Below, in pieces: positions 1 through 8,541 of a DNA stretch of 64,000 bases. A program made the position numbers and the translations under genes. The stretch's first letter is position 1, and each line of letters begins with the position of its first letter. This DNA comes from Peptococcaceae bacterium BICA1-7 (lineage in GTDB: Bacteria; Bacillota; Desulfotomaculia; Desulfotomaculales; Desulfocucumaceae), in assembly GCA_000802095.1 (NCBI GenBank), contig JUEB01000013.1:1-64000 (forward strand), given 5' to 3'. The notes beneath the pieces were generated by a model. That model was given only the letters and a program-made list of their open reading frames with translations, did not search any database and had not been told where the DNA came from.

Positions 1-1153
1 GTAGGTGCCCGTGCCGCTTGATGCTGTGGCCGGGGTCGTTAAGGACAGGGTGCCGCCCAGGATTGACGGATCCTGACCCAGGACAAACCCGCTGTAGCTG
101 GCGGTAAAGGCCGGGTTGGGGTCACCGTATGTTTTTGCCTTGTCGTCGGCCGTTACGGTCAGGGCCGCCGGGGTCACTGTCAGGGTGCCGTCAACGAATG
201 TGATGGCGTAGTTCACGGAGGTCAGGCCCGAGGGCGTGATAGAGTAGGTGCCCGTGCCGCTTGATGCTGTGGCCGGGGTCGTTAAGGACAGGGTGCCGCC
301 CAGGATTGACGGATCCTGACCCAGGACAAACCCGCTGTAGCTGGCGGTAAAGGCCGGGTTGGGGTCACCGTATGTTTTTGCCTTGTCGTCGGCCGTTACG
401 GTCAGGGCCGCCGGGGTCACTGTCAGGGTGCCGTCAACGAATGTGATGGCGTAGTTCACCGAGGTCAGGCCCGAGGGCGTGACCGGGTAGGTGCCCGCGC
501 CACTTGATGCTGTGGCCGGAGTTGTAAAGACCAGGGTACCGGCCAGGGATGACGCTGCATCCCCGTTGACTAACCCGCTGTAGCTGACGGTAAAGACCGG
601 GTTGGCTGAACCGTATGTTTTTGACTTTTCATGGGCCGTTACGGTCAGGGCCGCCGGGGTCACTGTCAGGGTGCCGTCTACGAAAGTGATGGCGTAGTTC
701 ACGGAGGTCAGGCCCGAGGGAGTGACCTCGTAACTGCCCACGCCGCTTGCTGCTGTAGCCGGGGTCGTGAAAGTCAGGATGCCGCCCAGGATTGACGGAT
801 CCTGCCCCAGGACAAACCCGCTGTAGCTGACGGTAAAGGCCGGGTTGGGGTCACCGTATGTTTTTGCCTTGTTGTCGGCAGTAATGGTCAGAGGCGCCGG
901 GTTAACTGTCAGGGTGCCGTCTACGAATGTGATAGCATAGTTCACGGAGGTCAGGCCCGAGGGCGTGACCGCGTAACTGCCCGCGCCGCTTGATGCTGTA
1001 GCCGGGGTCGTGAGGGTCAGGGTACCGCCCAGGATTGACGGATCCTGACCCAGGACAAACCCGCTGTAGCTGGCAGTAAAGGCCGGGTTGGCCGAACCAT
1101 ATACTTTTGTCTTGTTGTTGGCGGTAACGGTTAAGGGCGCCGGGCTCACAGTA
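1..1153 (-). repeat. Tandem 243-bp coding repeats (MBG domains)
   Basis: The same landmark (GTAGGTGCCC or GTAACTGCCC) recurs at 1, 244, 487, 730 and 973, an exact 243-bp (81-codon) period. By eye, units 1–243 and 244–486 differ at one internal base plus a few bases at the unit end, while the other units are more diverged. The array continues beyond the left edge. Confidence 0.95.
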
Positions 1154-3357
1154 AGCATAGCTGACCCACTGCTGGCTGCGTAGACAGGATCTCCGGCAAA
1201 ACTGGCTAAGATGGGGTAATTGCCCACGGGTAAGCTTATTGTTGCATTCCGCGTAGCAACGCCGCTGCCATCAGTCGTTCCGGCCCCTACAGACGTCCCG
1301 TTAATGCTGAAACTGATGGTTTTGCCGGCCACTCCTGGACTCAGAGTGGCGGACAGGGTTACGCTGCCGCCATAAACAACGGTGGCCGGCTGGGTATTGA
1401 TGGTGGTGGCCACCGCCGAGATATCGCCGGCGCTCAGCTGGATCTGGCTGAACGCAACCACCTGGCTGCTGCTGTTCAGTTCGTACACCCCTACCCAATC
1501 TCCGGCAGTGGCCGCCAGATTGTTTCCGGACGTGACCGCTCCCGCGGGAACACTGGTGGAGTTCATCTCAGGAGGCGTAATGAAGGATGTGGACACCAGA
1601 TACCTCAGCACATCGCCGCCGGTGTTAGGGCTCGCCGTTACTGTCGTCGTACCGCTTGCCGTACCGGGGGCCGCCGTCGGAGAGGTATTCAGGGGAAAAT
1701 AGGCTGTGAAATTATTGGTGCTTGTAGAGACCTCTCCGATGGCCGTATACTGGGAACCACCGGCTGAAATTAGAATGGTATCCGCGGAGCCCGTTGTCGC
1801 GCTCAGCCACAGATAGAGTTTACCATTGTTATCCGTCGAGCAGGAAACGGGGATTCCTCCGTTAACCTCATAAGACACGCCGACAGACGCCGGTAAGCCC
1901 GATATTGTTACAAGGTATTCCGAACTGCCGCTGTTGTTTGTCACGGTGGATGGTGTGGGGCTTGCGTTTACCGACCCGCCATTAATTTTCACCGTGCCGC
2001 TTCCGCCGCCGCCGCCGCCGATGCCTGCGCCACCACTGCTGCCATAAGCGGTGACCGTGCCACCATCGATAGTCACGATGCCATCTCTGCCTTGGCCGCC
2101 GCCGATGCCGGCGCCCCCAAAGCTGTAGCCCCCACTGCCGCCTGTGGCGGTGACCGTGCCACCGGTGATGGTCACCTCGCCGACACCCGAACTGCCGCCG
2201 CCGATGCCTGCGGCACAACCTCCGCCTTCGGCGGTGACCGTGCCACCGGTGATGGTCACCATGCCGTTACCCTGCCAGTTGCCGCCGCCGATGCCTGCGG
2301 CACCACTGTTGAGGTTTCTGGCGGTGACCGTGCCACCGTTGATAATCACCGTGCCCATGCCGCCTTCGCCGCCGCCGATGCCTGCGCCACCACTGCTGCC
2401 ATAAGCGGTAACCGTGCCACCATCGATAGTCACGGTGCCGCTATGACCGAAACCGCTGCCGATGCCGGCGCCCTTATAGCTGCCGTGTGCCCAAAGAGAA
2501 CCGGTGCTGGCGGCAGTTATGACGAGGGTGGCGTTATATGGCACACCCAGTCCCGCATTTCTCCCATCATTTGCACCAAACCAAGTTGTGGCATCCAGCC
2601 TATTTTCGCCACTAAGAGTCAAGTGCACCGTCGAGTAAGCCCCTACAGAAAACGGACATGCAATTCTGTTGGCGGGCGAGTTTTCGATTATGACGTTGTC
2701 CAGGGTGATATATACGGTATCAAGGTTTTGTAATACCGCAACCGAGTATGTATCTGAGCTACCTGTTATGGTGATTTCCTGTTCCACATCAAATGTGGCG
2801 GTTTCTCCCGCGCCATAGGTCACGGTAAGCTGTCCGACGCCGGAGGGGGTTATCGTGATATTTCCTTCGGAAACGTCAAAAATGTATTCTGTAGGAATGG
2901 AGGAAAGAAGCTCCATTCCCATCGGCATCGCAGCCGCGCCCACTAGCACCGTGATTTGCGGCAGTGTGACGCCATCCTGTGCAATCCAGCCTTCCGGTAA
3001 AACGGGTGTAAAGATATACTCTCCCCCGGCCAGAGGGTCATATTCCGGCTCGGACTGCCAGGTAAAGCCCGTAAGCTCAATCTCCTGCGCCTCTTCGAGC
3101 GTATCGCCTTCGCCGTAGACCTGTGCCGTTACCGACAGGGTATCCGGCAGGATTAGATCATCCAATTGCGTACCTATATCCACCGTTTGATTGCTCACCG
3201 CATCCGTCAGTGTGGCGAACACCGTAATCACCCCGCCCGCACTGCCGGCGGAGCCGTTGTCCTGTACTATTTCCTCCGCCATGACAGACTGCGGCAGCAG
3301 TAATAATACCATTACCGCTGTGAGCAGCAGCAATAAGATTTTTCTTCCTGGTTTCAT
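1..3357 (-). CDS. Secreted surface protein with glycine-rich and MBG repeats (C-terminus outside window)
   Basis: The frame is open from an ATG at 3357 to the window edge (1119 codons, no stop), so the C-terminus is missing. AAGGAG lies just before the start. Residues 1–26 look like a signal peptide (basic start, Leu-rich core, VMAEE cut region). About residues 290–460 hold glycine-rich repeats of the type GGTVTAxGxxGGAGIGGG, probably beta-helix-like. An Ig-like domain follows near residues 650–735 (VVYGGSVTLSATLSPG). From about 740 to the edge run five MBG-type domains of 81 residues (LTVTADDKAKTYGDPNPAF ... GLTSVNYAITFVDGTLTV). These repeats are typical of adhesins and large cell-surface proteins; the ligand is unknown. 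The two repeats nearest the edge are almost identical in DNA, pointing to recent tandem duplication. An SLH or other anchor could lie in the missing part. The surface-protein call is strong; the function is unknown. Confidence 0.85.
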   Translation of the reverse strand, partial: MKPGRKILLLLLTAVMVLLLLPQSVMAEEIVQDNGSAGSAGGVITVFATLTDAVSNQTVDIGTQLDDLILPDTLSVTAQVYGEGDTLEEAQEIELTGFTWQSEPEYDPLAGGEYIFTPVLPEGWIAQDGVTLPQITVLVGAAAMPMGMELLSSIPTEYIFDVSEGNITITPSGVGQLTVTYGAGETATFDVEQEITITGSSDTYSVAVLQNLDTVYITLDNVIIENSPANRIACPFSVGAYSTVHLTLSGENRLDATTWFGANDGRNAGLGVPYNATLVITAASTGSLWAHGSYKGAGIGSGFGHSGTVTIDGGTVTAYGSSGGAGIGGGEGGMGTVIINGGTVTARNLNSGAAGIGGGNWQGNGMVTITGGTVTAEGGGCAAGIGGGSSGVGEVTITGGTVTATGGSGGYSFGGAGIGGGQGRDGIVTIDGGTVTAYGSSGGAGIGGGGGGSGTVKINGGSVNASPTPSTVTNNSGSSEYLVTISGLPASVGVSYEVNGGIPVSCSTDNNGKLYLWLSATTGSADTILISAGGSQYTAIGEVSTSTNNFTAYFPLNTSPTAAPGTASGTTTVTASPNTGGDVLRYLVSTSFITPPEMNSTSVPAGAVTSGNNLAATAGDWVGVYELNSSSQVVAFSQIQLSAGDISAVATTINTQPATVVYGGSVTLSATLSPGVAGKTISFSINGTSVGAGTTDGSGVATRNATISLPVGNYPILASFAGDPVYAASSGSAMLTVSPAPLTVTANNKTKVYGSANPAFTASYSGFVLGQDPSILGGTLTLTTPATASSGAGSYAVTPSGLTSVNYAITFVDGTLTVNPAPLTITADNKAKTYGDPNPAFTVSYSGFVLGQDPSILGGILTFTTPATAASGVGSYEVTPSGLTSVNYAITFVDGTLTVTPAALTVTAHEKSKTYGSANPVFTVSYSGLVNGDAASSLAGTLVFTTPATASSGAGTYPVTPSGLTSVNYAITFVDGTLTVTPAALTVTADDKAKTYGDPNPAFTASYSGFVLGQDPSILGGTLSLTTPATASSGTGTYSITPSGLTSVNYAITFVDGTLTVTPAALTVTADDKAKTYGDPNPAFTASYSGFVLGQDPSILGGTLSLTTPATASSGTGTY

Positions 3358-3786
3358 CGTTTTTCACTCCTTGATATAATGTTTGTCCGACATTATAATT
3401 AAAAAGCTAATATCATAACTAAGTATAATGACTACGGGTCATTGTATATTTTTTTCGCTAATAATCAACTAGAGAGCGTAATGCTGCCGCTATGGTTAAC
3501 GCGATAAATCTTTTCCTCACATTCCTGCCTCCATTTTCCAGTTTTAATCAGATGACTGGAAAGATCCCGCCGTCCTGTTCCATCTTGTTATAACACCCCC
3601 AATTCATACGGCTCCCGCAGCCTGTCTGTCAAACGCCCCCTTTTGCCCTTCCCCGCCTGCTTGCAGAGTCCCCGCAAGCATCCAATAGCTTTTTTTCAGT
3701 TACTTAGCAAAAACTGCTTCATATTCAGTTGTTTTTACAGACAATGGGCTCTATACAAATAATGGCAACACAAAATCAAGGCCCTC
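3358..3786. other. Intergenic region, promoter side of the surface protein gene
   Basis: No convincing gene is seen here. A TATAAT hexamer for the minus-strand surface protein gene lies at 3392–3397, but its -35 is poor. A short inverted repeat (TTTCCAG ... CTGGAAA) lies at about 3536–3561. Nothing else is recognised. Confidence 0.4.
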
Positions 3787-3849
3787 TTGTAATAGGAGGC
3801 GGGCAGTGATATAATTTTTAATGACTTTAGTCAGTGACTAAAGTCATTA
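3787..3849 (+). promoter_or_regulatory. tetR promoter and perfect palindromic operator
   Basis: TTGTAA at 3787–3792 and TATAAT at 3810–3815 are separated by 17 bp, and TG at 3807–3808 makes an extended -10. Immediately downstream, 3819–3833 and 3835–3849 form a perfect 15-bp inverted repeat around one central base (core TGACTTTAGTCA / TGACTAAAGTCA). The expected transcription start falls inside the palindrome, the classic layout for a TetR-family autorepressor. Binding by the adjacent TetR protein is inferred. Confidence 0.8.
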
Positions 3850-3891
3850 TATTGTTTTTCAAGTTATTTTGTCAATTAAAGGAGTATATTT

Positions 3892-4497
3892 ATGAAGGAC
3901 CGGACAACTTCAAGAAAACTTCAGGCTGCCGACACAAAAAGGAGAATTTATGAAAGTGCAGTGGAGTTAATGAGAACGCGCGGTCTTAATAATTTCAGTG
4001 TAGATGACATTGTGGAGGCAGCCGGAGTGTCCAAAGGGACATTCTATGTTCATTACAAGTCAAAATTTTCATTGATTGCTGATTATATCAGCACAGTGGA
4101 TATTGATTATGAAGAATTTTTTAATTCTATTCCCACTGATGTTACACCATCAAAGATGCTGCTGCTGATAACCGCAAAAATTACAGACGTGTTAATCGGT
4201 ATCGGATTTGATGTAATAAGAACTGTTTATGAGGCTTTGCTTAAAAAAGCCGACGGCACGGAGACTATGCTTAGCTATAACCGCAGGCTTTATCAAATAT
4301 ACAGGCATATTATTATGCAGGGGATCCGTCAGGGAGAATTCAGGGAAGCACTGAATATAGATTCCATTTCAAACCACTGCGTGATGAGCATTAGGGGAAT
4401 GACCTTCGAATGGTGTGTACGTTACCCTGATTTTGATTTAAAGAAAGAGGTTTTACAGCACTTTGATATTATATTGACAGGCATCAAAAAGAGCTGA
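3892..4497 (+). CDS. TetR/AcrR-family transcriptional regulator
   Basis: This 201-residue protein has the standard TetR size and layout. The N-terminal helix-turn-helix is at about residues 30–60 (NFSVDDIVEAAGVSKGTFYVHY), where the GVSKGTFYVHY recognition-helix signature is diagnostic. The C-terminal 140 residues would be the ligand and dimer domain; its ligand cannot be read from sequence. The ATG is preceded by AAAGGAG at a good distance. The gene stands alone on the plus strand behind a promoter overlapped by a perfect palindrome, so it very likely represses itself. The divergent surface protein gene (start at 3357) is a possible second target but starts about 460 bp from the operator, and the gene downstream is a relic. 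The original target may have been lost. Confidence 0.93.
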   Translation: MKDRTTSRKLQAADTKRRIYESAVELMRTRGLNNFSVDDIVEAAGVSKGTFYVHYKSKFSLIADYISTVDIDYEEFFNSIPTDVTPSKMLLLITAKITDVLIGIGFDVIRTVYEALLKKADGTETMLSYNRRLYQIYRHIIMQGIRQGEFREALNIDSISNHCVMSIRGMTFEWCVRYPDFDLKKEVLQHFDIILTGIKKS

Positions 4498-4508
4498 TGC
4501 ATTAAAGC

Positions 4509-4996
4509 AATGAAAAGTGCGAATACTGCTACCTGCACACCACCCTGGGCAACAGGCCGTATCTTCGCATATATGTAAACACCGATGAAATACTGGCTAA
4601 GGCAGAGGAATATATAAAGGAAAGAAGTCCTGAAATCACCCTATTCGAGGGGGCGGCCACCTCGGACCCCATACCGGTGGAGAAATACTCCGGGTCTCTA
4701 AAAAAGGCCATAGAGTTTTTCGGCAGTCAGGAGTTGGGCCGCTTTCGCTTCGTCACCAAGTACACAGAGGTGGACAGCCTCTTGGACGCCGACCAACGGG
4801 GGCACACCCGGTTTCGCTTCAGCATAAATACACAGCACGTTATTAAAAGGTACGAGCACGGCACACCGGGGGCCGAGGAGCGTTTGGGTACGGCAAATAT
4901 GTTTATCCGAAGGAAACACTTCAGGAAATGGATTCACTTTTCAGAAGTAAACTGGAAAGAAACTTTCCGGGCTCGCGGGTGGAGTACCTGGTGTAA
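4509..4996 (+). pseudogene. splB: Spore photoproduct lyase remnant (5'-truncated, internally deleted)
   Basis: From 4518 the frame reads CEYCYLHTTLGNRPYLRIYV, followed by EITLFEGAATSDP, GSLKKAIEFFG and GHTRFRFSIN, all characteristic of spore photoproduct lyase, the radical SAM enzyme that repairs UV-induced thymine dimers in germinating spores. The fragment begins inside the CxxxCxxC cluster motif, so the first Cys and everything before it are gone; a stop lies just upstream in frame. At about 4888 the frame jumps to FGYGKYVYPKETLQEMDSLF ... SRVEYLV and a TAA at 4994–4996, the family's C-terminal end. Roughly 100 residues in between are missing. Neither half can make an active enzyme. A second copy of only the last segment lies at 24633–24707. 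Confidence 0.85.
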
Positions 4997-5059
4997 CAAA
5001 TCTCATATATGGCAGGCTGTGTGAAAACCACAACATCAATACCTTAGTTTTCAAAGCAC

Positions 5060-5087
5060 GAGGGAGGAACCCTGTGGTTCCTCCCTC
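5060..5087. terminator. Hairpin between convergent splB and SLH relics
   Basis: A perfect 12-bp stem (GAGGGAGGAACC / GGTTCCTCCCTC) with a 4-base loop lies between the two convergent 3' ends. There is no clear T-run. A related hairpin occupies the same position in the second copy at 24755–24779. Confidence 0.65.
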
Positions 5088-5110
5088 TCCTATTCCAATT
5101 AGGCAACTAT

Positions 5111-5785
5111 TTATACTTGAAGAGCATTTACTATTACCGTGACAGCCTCAGCCCTGGTGGCATTATCCCCGGGCCTGAAGGTGTTGTCGGGATTTCCCTT
5201 GATAATCCCGTATTTCACCGAGGTGGCTACGGCTTCCCTGGCCCAGGCGGAAATGTCCCAGCTGTCGCCAAAGGATAATTGTTCATTTGCCGGTGTAAGC
5301 TTGGCCGCCTTCACCGCCATGACTGCCATCTGCTCCCTGGTAATGGGGTCGTCGGGGCCAAAGGTGTTTTGGTCAAAGCCGCTGACAATATCATAGGCCA
5401 CCGCCGTAGAGATATAGTCCCTGGCCCAATAATTGGCTGTGTCAACAAACACCTTGCCCTGCTTGGGCTCAAGTTTAAAGGCCTTCACCAATACCGTGAC
5501 GAACTCGGCCCTGGTGATGTCGTTATCGGGCCGGAAGGTGCCGTCCGGGTACCCGGTGATGGCGCCCAGGGAGACCAGCTTTTCGATGTTGTCTTGCGCC
5601 CAGTTGCGGACGATGTCGCTCAAGGTCACCGGCTGAGTCGAGGGCTGCGTCGTGTTGGCGGTGTTCACAGTCATCGTATAGGACTCATTTGCAGAGTTGT
5701 TGTTCTTGTCTTTAACTGTTACGGTGAAGGTGTACGTTCCAGCTGAACTGCTCCCCTTTGAGTAGACACCTGAAAAAACAAAAAT
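5111..5785 (-). pseudogene. SLH-domain surface protein, C-terminal remnant
   Basis: The frame encodes three S-layer homology motifs (ITGYPDGTFRPDNDITRAEF; IVSGFDQNTFGPDDPITREQ; IIKGNPDNTFRPGDNATRAE), a full triplet of the kind that binds pyruvylated secondary cell-wall polymer. It ends in VNALQV plus a stop at 5111. Upstream of the SLH part is the end of an Ig-like domain (AGTYTFTVTVKDKNNN). The frame stays open only to a stop at 5786–5788, with no signal peptide and no ribosome site. The large N-terminal part that SLH proteins carry is therefore absent. The first ATG (5674) is internal. A foldback inverted repeat sits exactly at the break (5751–5806). It probably derives from a large S-layer-associated protein and is unlikely to be exported. 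Confidence 0.75.
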
Positions 5786-5806
5786 TCAGGACTACACAAA
5801 GGGGAG
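5751..5806. repeat. Foldback inverted repeat at the SLH gene breakpoint
   Basis: CTCCCCTTTG at 5751–5760 pairs with CAAAGGGGAG at 5797–5806, and CCTGAA at 5769–5774 pairs with TTCAGG at 5785–5790; the bases between pair imperfectly (AGTAGACA against ACTACA). The result is an imperfect stem of about 23 bp around an A-rich loop. It coincides with the loss of the SLH gene's 5' part, so it may mark a mobile-element end or deletion junction (inference). Confidence 0.6.
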
Positions 5807-5811
5807 TTTTT

Positions 5812-5934
5812 ATGGGAAGAAGTGGGACCGATTGTGGCAAGAAAATCGATGGATTCATAGATTCTGCCCCTATACTTGATGTTTTTGACGACTTTATCAA
5901 GAATGAGCTAAAATCATACCTTGCCCGAATCTGA
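5812..5934 (+). CDS. Small ORF of unknown nature (possible element remnant)
   Basis: An ATG preceded by AAAGGGGAG opens a 40-codon frame ending in TGA (MGRSGTDCGKKIDGFIDSAP...). No family is recognised. It begins directly beside the foldback repeat and may be the start of a lost element gene. Weak call. Confidence 0.25.
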   Translation: MGRSGTDCGKKIDGFIDSAPILDVFDDFIKNELKSYLARI

Positions 5935-6142
5935 AACAGTGGATTTTTTAAAGTATTTGATTACAATCATTTAGTCATTTTAACAACCGGCACTCTCATG
6001 GGAAATAAGCTAAAATCCTCCTCTTTTACCGTTGCCAGTTTTCTGAGGAGGATTATCGCATAAATTAATTTGTGTTCCAGACGGCCAAGGCCCCCCTGGC
6101 GCCCTCAAAAGTTTTTTGTTCCGGACAGGCAAATACCTGTTG
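5935..6142. other. Intergenic region after the precursor peptide gene
   Basis: AATCCTCCTC at 6014–6023 pairs with GAGGAGGATT at 6045–6054 around a 21-base loop, downstream of the minus-strand precursor gene. It could end that transcript but lacks a T-run. No gene is seen. Confidence 0.35.
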
Positions 6143-6448
6143 CTAAATTGCGGCTGCAGCAGCCGGTACCGCTGCTGTGGTTGTAGAGGTACTATATGCT
6201 ATTTCCTCTTCTTTAGACAAACCGCCTGCCACCTGACTCAGGTCCGCATCCGTCAGCTCATCTTTGCTTTTGGTCAGAACTTCGTGCAGCTTTTTCATGC
6301 CTGAAATAAAATCATCAAGCAATAAACCGTCTACCGCTCCCCGGGCGACATCATAGGCTTCCTCAGGACTTTTAGCTGCCACCAGCCTGTTTTGCAATTC
6401 CTCATCCTGTACCAGTTTGTCAAGAAAATTTTTCATTGCGTCCGTCAT
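6143..6448 (-). CDS. Nif11-type RiPP precursor peptide
   Basis: This 101-residue peptide has the hallmarks of a Nif11-like leader. It has an acidic helical N-terminus (FLDKLVQDEELQNRLVAAKS, then PEEAYDVARGAV) and an end reading ELTDADLSQVAGG. The VAGG double-glycine is the expected cleavage site, at about residues 73–76. The predicted core is the last 25 residues. It has no Cys, an acidic start, a hydroxyl-rich run (YSTSTTT) and the alanine-rich tail AAVPAAAAAI. The ATG has GGGAGG at good distance. It is the last gene of a minus-strand cluster behind a radical SAM protein and two YcaO proteins, so it is the likely substrate of all three. No peptidase-transporter for double-glycine leaders is encoded nearby. 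Precursor identity is well supported; the modifications are inferred. Confidence 0.85.
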   Translation of the reverse strand: MTDAMKNFLDKLVQDEELQNRLVAAKSPEEAYDVARGAVDGLLLDDFISGMKKLHEVLTKSKDELTDADLSQVAGGLSKEEEIAYSTSTTTAAVPAAAAAI

Positions 6449-6537
6449 ACTGCTTAACCTCCCTTATATTATTTATCACCAGGCCCGGAGGCCTTATGAC
6501 CAGGAAAACACCATTAAAATTTACTGTAACAGCACCA

Positions 6538-8541
6538 TTACATATCTTTTAACCACTCACATGCTGAAATTACCTGGGCAATACTTTTTTTATTGTAAGC
6601 GGTTTCATAGGTAGCCAGGCTCAGCGCCCGGCCGCCCACAATCAACAGCAGTTTCCATTCCTGAAGCCTGTTGACAGCTTCATCTAATTCCCCTTGTTTT
6701 ACATCCATCCCAAAATGGGGGTTGAAGCTTTCCCGAAGTGCGGCAACCGGCCGGGGCCGCCTGCAGTATTTATGCACTTTATGTTCCAGCCCTTCAAGAG
6801 AGAATTTATTCTTAAAGGCACATTCCCTGGTATCGGTAATGATTGTTTTATTTTCTTCCACCCGCATTAATAATCTGGGCCGTCCGTCAAACCTGTAATC
6901 TACAGGCAGGCATGTCCCCAGTGATGAGTTGAAAAAGGCTTTAAACCAGTCTTTATAACATGCCCTCAGACGCCGGGAACCCGGGCCTTCCCCTCTAATG
7001 CCCTTGTTATTGTCTTCAAAAAAATAAGCCATTTTTTTAATTTCACTGCCTGCCACAGGGTAGATGGACGAATATGTTCTGAACGGCGACAGATCAAGCC
7101 CAAATAAATCCTGTTGATAAAAATAATGGCTGTAGCGGTCAAACCTGATGGTGCATATATCAATGGGCGGCTCCAGATGAAAAATTAAAGGAAGCCACCG
7201 GGATGTTTTATCATTCCAGGCATCTTCCTCCCCCGGCATTGCAATCAGGTAATTCCACGATACTTTCACGCCGTTCTCCAGAGCATATATTAAGAGGGCC
7301 ACATTCCCAGCAGCGGAATTGCCCTTGTTCATCAGCTTTAAGGCATTATCGTTCAGGCTTTCTATGCCCGGCTGAATACGGTTGACCCCGGCCTGTTTCA
7401 AGGCCTTAACATGCTGCTCATTTAAGTTGGATTTGGTCTCGAAGAAAAATTGCTTTTGGTCCGGGCCGGTTTCGGGCAACCTTGGAAAAAGTTCTTTAAA
7501 ATATCCCATATCCATAATATTGTCCGCGACAAAAAACCTGTGTTGAGCATACTTTTGCGACATCCCGGAAATTTCATTTATTATTCTGCCGGCGGATTTT
7601 CTCCTGTACCTCATCTTATTGCCGTTAAGTCCGCAAAAACTGCATTTTCGTTTCTGGCCCCACCAGCAGCCTCTTGATGTCTCTATTACCAATTCAGGAA
7701 TTATGGTTTCTTTTCCTGACAATTTCTCCAGTTCCTCAAAATAGTCGTTATAATCAGGCATGGGGATTTTGTCCATATCATCCACCAGGACCACCGGCGC
7801 GGTCATATCATTGTCATCAGATGCGCTTGCATATTCCCGGGAAATCACCCCGTAAGGCAGTTGGTCCTGCTTTAAAGCTGTTTTACCGGCAAGCGCCAAC
7901 GCACAAAATTCGGGAAAGTTAAAGTCTGCTTCTCCCGACATCACAAAATCAAGCCAGGGGAAACACCTTAAGGCAGCCTGCCCCATAACCCCTTCGCAAT
8001 TACCCCCGCCCATTATGGTAATGACGCCCGGATCCAGTTCCCTTATTTTCTTCAGCAGGGCCAGAGAAGAGCAGTGCTGCTGAAAGGTTGAGCTGCAGCC
8101 TACAATTAAAGGTTTCATTTCCAGGATTCTTTCTGCCGCTTCCCCAATGAAGTTATCGGCCTCTGTTCTTATCTCCCAGAGGATATCCCGGAAGTTGGCG
8201 TTAATATTTGTATGTTTGTAATAATTCTTCAGAAATATATCTATCAATTTATCTTCATGATATGAAGATATGGCCATAGAAAGGAAGTCGTCGGCCCCGT
8301 CCTGATGGTCCGGAAAAGCCGCCCCGGAAAATGTCCATTCAGCCAAAAGGCTGCCGGTATTTAACAAATAGCAGACCATATTGTATTTTATCAGACCGAT
8401 TTTTTCCGCAAACCAGAATCTGGCATATACAGCCCTGGCATCAATACCTTTTTCTTTTGCGGCTGAAACCAGCTGGCCGATACCTAATGAGGGCAAATGG
8501 AGCAATTGATACGGCATAGAGACAAGGCATACATCCGGCAT
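6538..8541 (-). CDS. RiPP-maturation radical SAM protein (B12-binding type)
   Basis: In this 667-residue protein the motif ETSRGCWWGQKRKCSFCGLN places the cluster cysteines at C292, C300 and C303, a Cx7CxxC variant. That motif is the signature of the radical SAM family that matures ocin/Nif11-type RiPPs. Residues 1–210 form a cobalamin-binding-like Rossmann region (LIVGCSSTFQQHCSSL; VITIMGGGNCEG; DFVMSGEAD). Family members are known or proposed to methylate unactivated carbons using methylcobalamin. The start abuts the stop of the upstream YcaO gene without a gap, so the two are translationally linked; the precursor gene follows 89 bp downstream. The alanine/valine-rich core tail is a plausible methylation target (inference). 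The family call is firm, the exact chemistry is not. Confidence 0.88.
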   Translation of the reverse strand: MPDVCLVSMPYQLLHLPSLGIGQLVSAAKEKGIDARAVYARFWFAEKIGLIKYNMVCYLLNTGSLLAEWTFSGAAFPDHQDGADDFLSMAISSYHEDKLIDIFLKNYYKHTNINANFRDILWEIRTEADNFIGEAAERILEMKPLIVGCSSTFQQHCSSLALLKKIRELDPGVITIMGGGNCEGVMGQAALRCFPWLDFVMSGEADFNFPEFCALALAGKTALKQDQLPYGVISREYASASDDNDMTAPVVLVDDMDKIPMPDYNDYFEELEKLSGKETIIPELVIETSRGCWWGQKRKCSFCGLNGNKMRYRRKSAGRIINEISGMSQKYAQHRFFVADNIMDMGYFKELFPRLPETGPDQKQFFFETKSNLNEQHVKALKQAGVNRIQPGIESLNDNALKLMNKGNSAAGNVALLIYALENGVKVSWNYLIAMPGEEDAWNDKTSRWLPLIFHLEPPIDICTIRFDRYSHYFYQQDLFGLDLSPFRTYSSIYPVAGSEIKKMAYFFEDNNKGIRGEGPGSRRLRACYKDWFKAFFNSSLGTCLPVDYRFDGRPRLLMRVEENKTIITDTRECAFKNKFSLEGLEHKVHKYCRRPRPVAALRESFNPHFGMDVKQGELDEAVNRLQEWKLLLIVGGRALSLATYETAYNKKSIAQVISACEWLKDM

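Noticed and set aside
1-1153. CRISPR-like regular repeats
   Set aside because: The 243-bp period is a multiple of three within one open frame and encodes MBG domains; units are far too long for CRISPR repeats.
2092-2733. Plus-strand frame of 213 codons rich in Ala/Asp/Gly
   Set aside because: It is the antisense of the glycine-rich repeats in the surface protein. Its repetitive content mirrors the minus-strand repeats.
3158-3367. A 69-codon minus-strand gene before the surface protein
   Set aside because: It overlaps the signal peptide region of the surface protein in another frame and lacks its own ribosome site.
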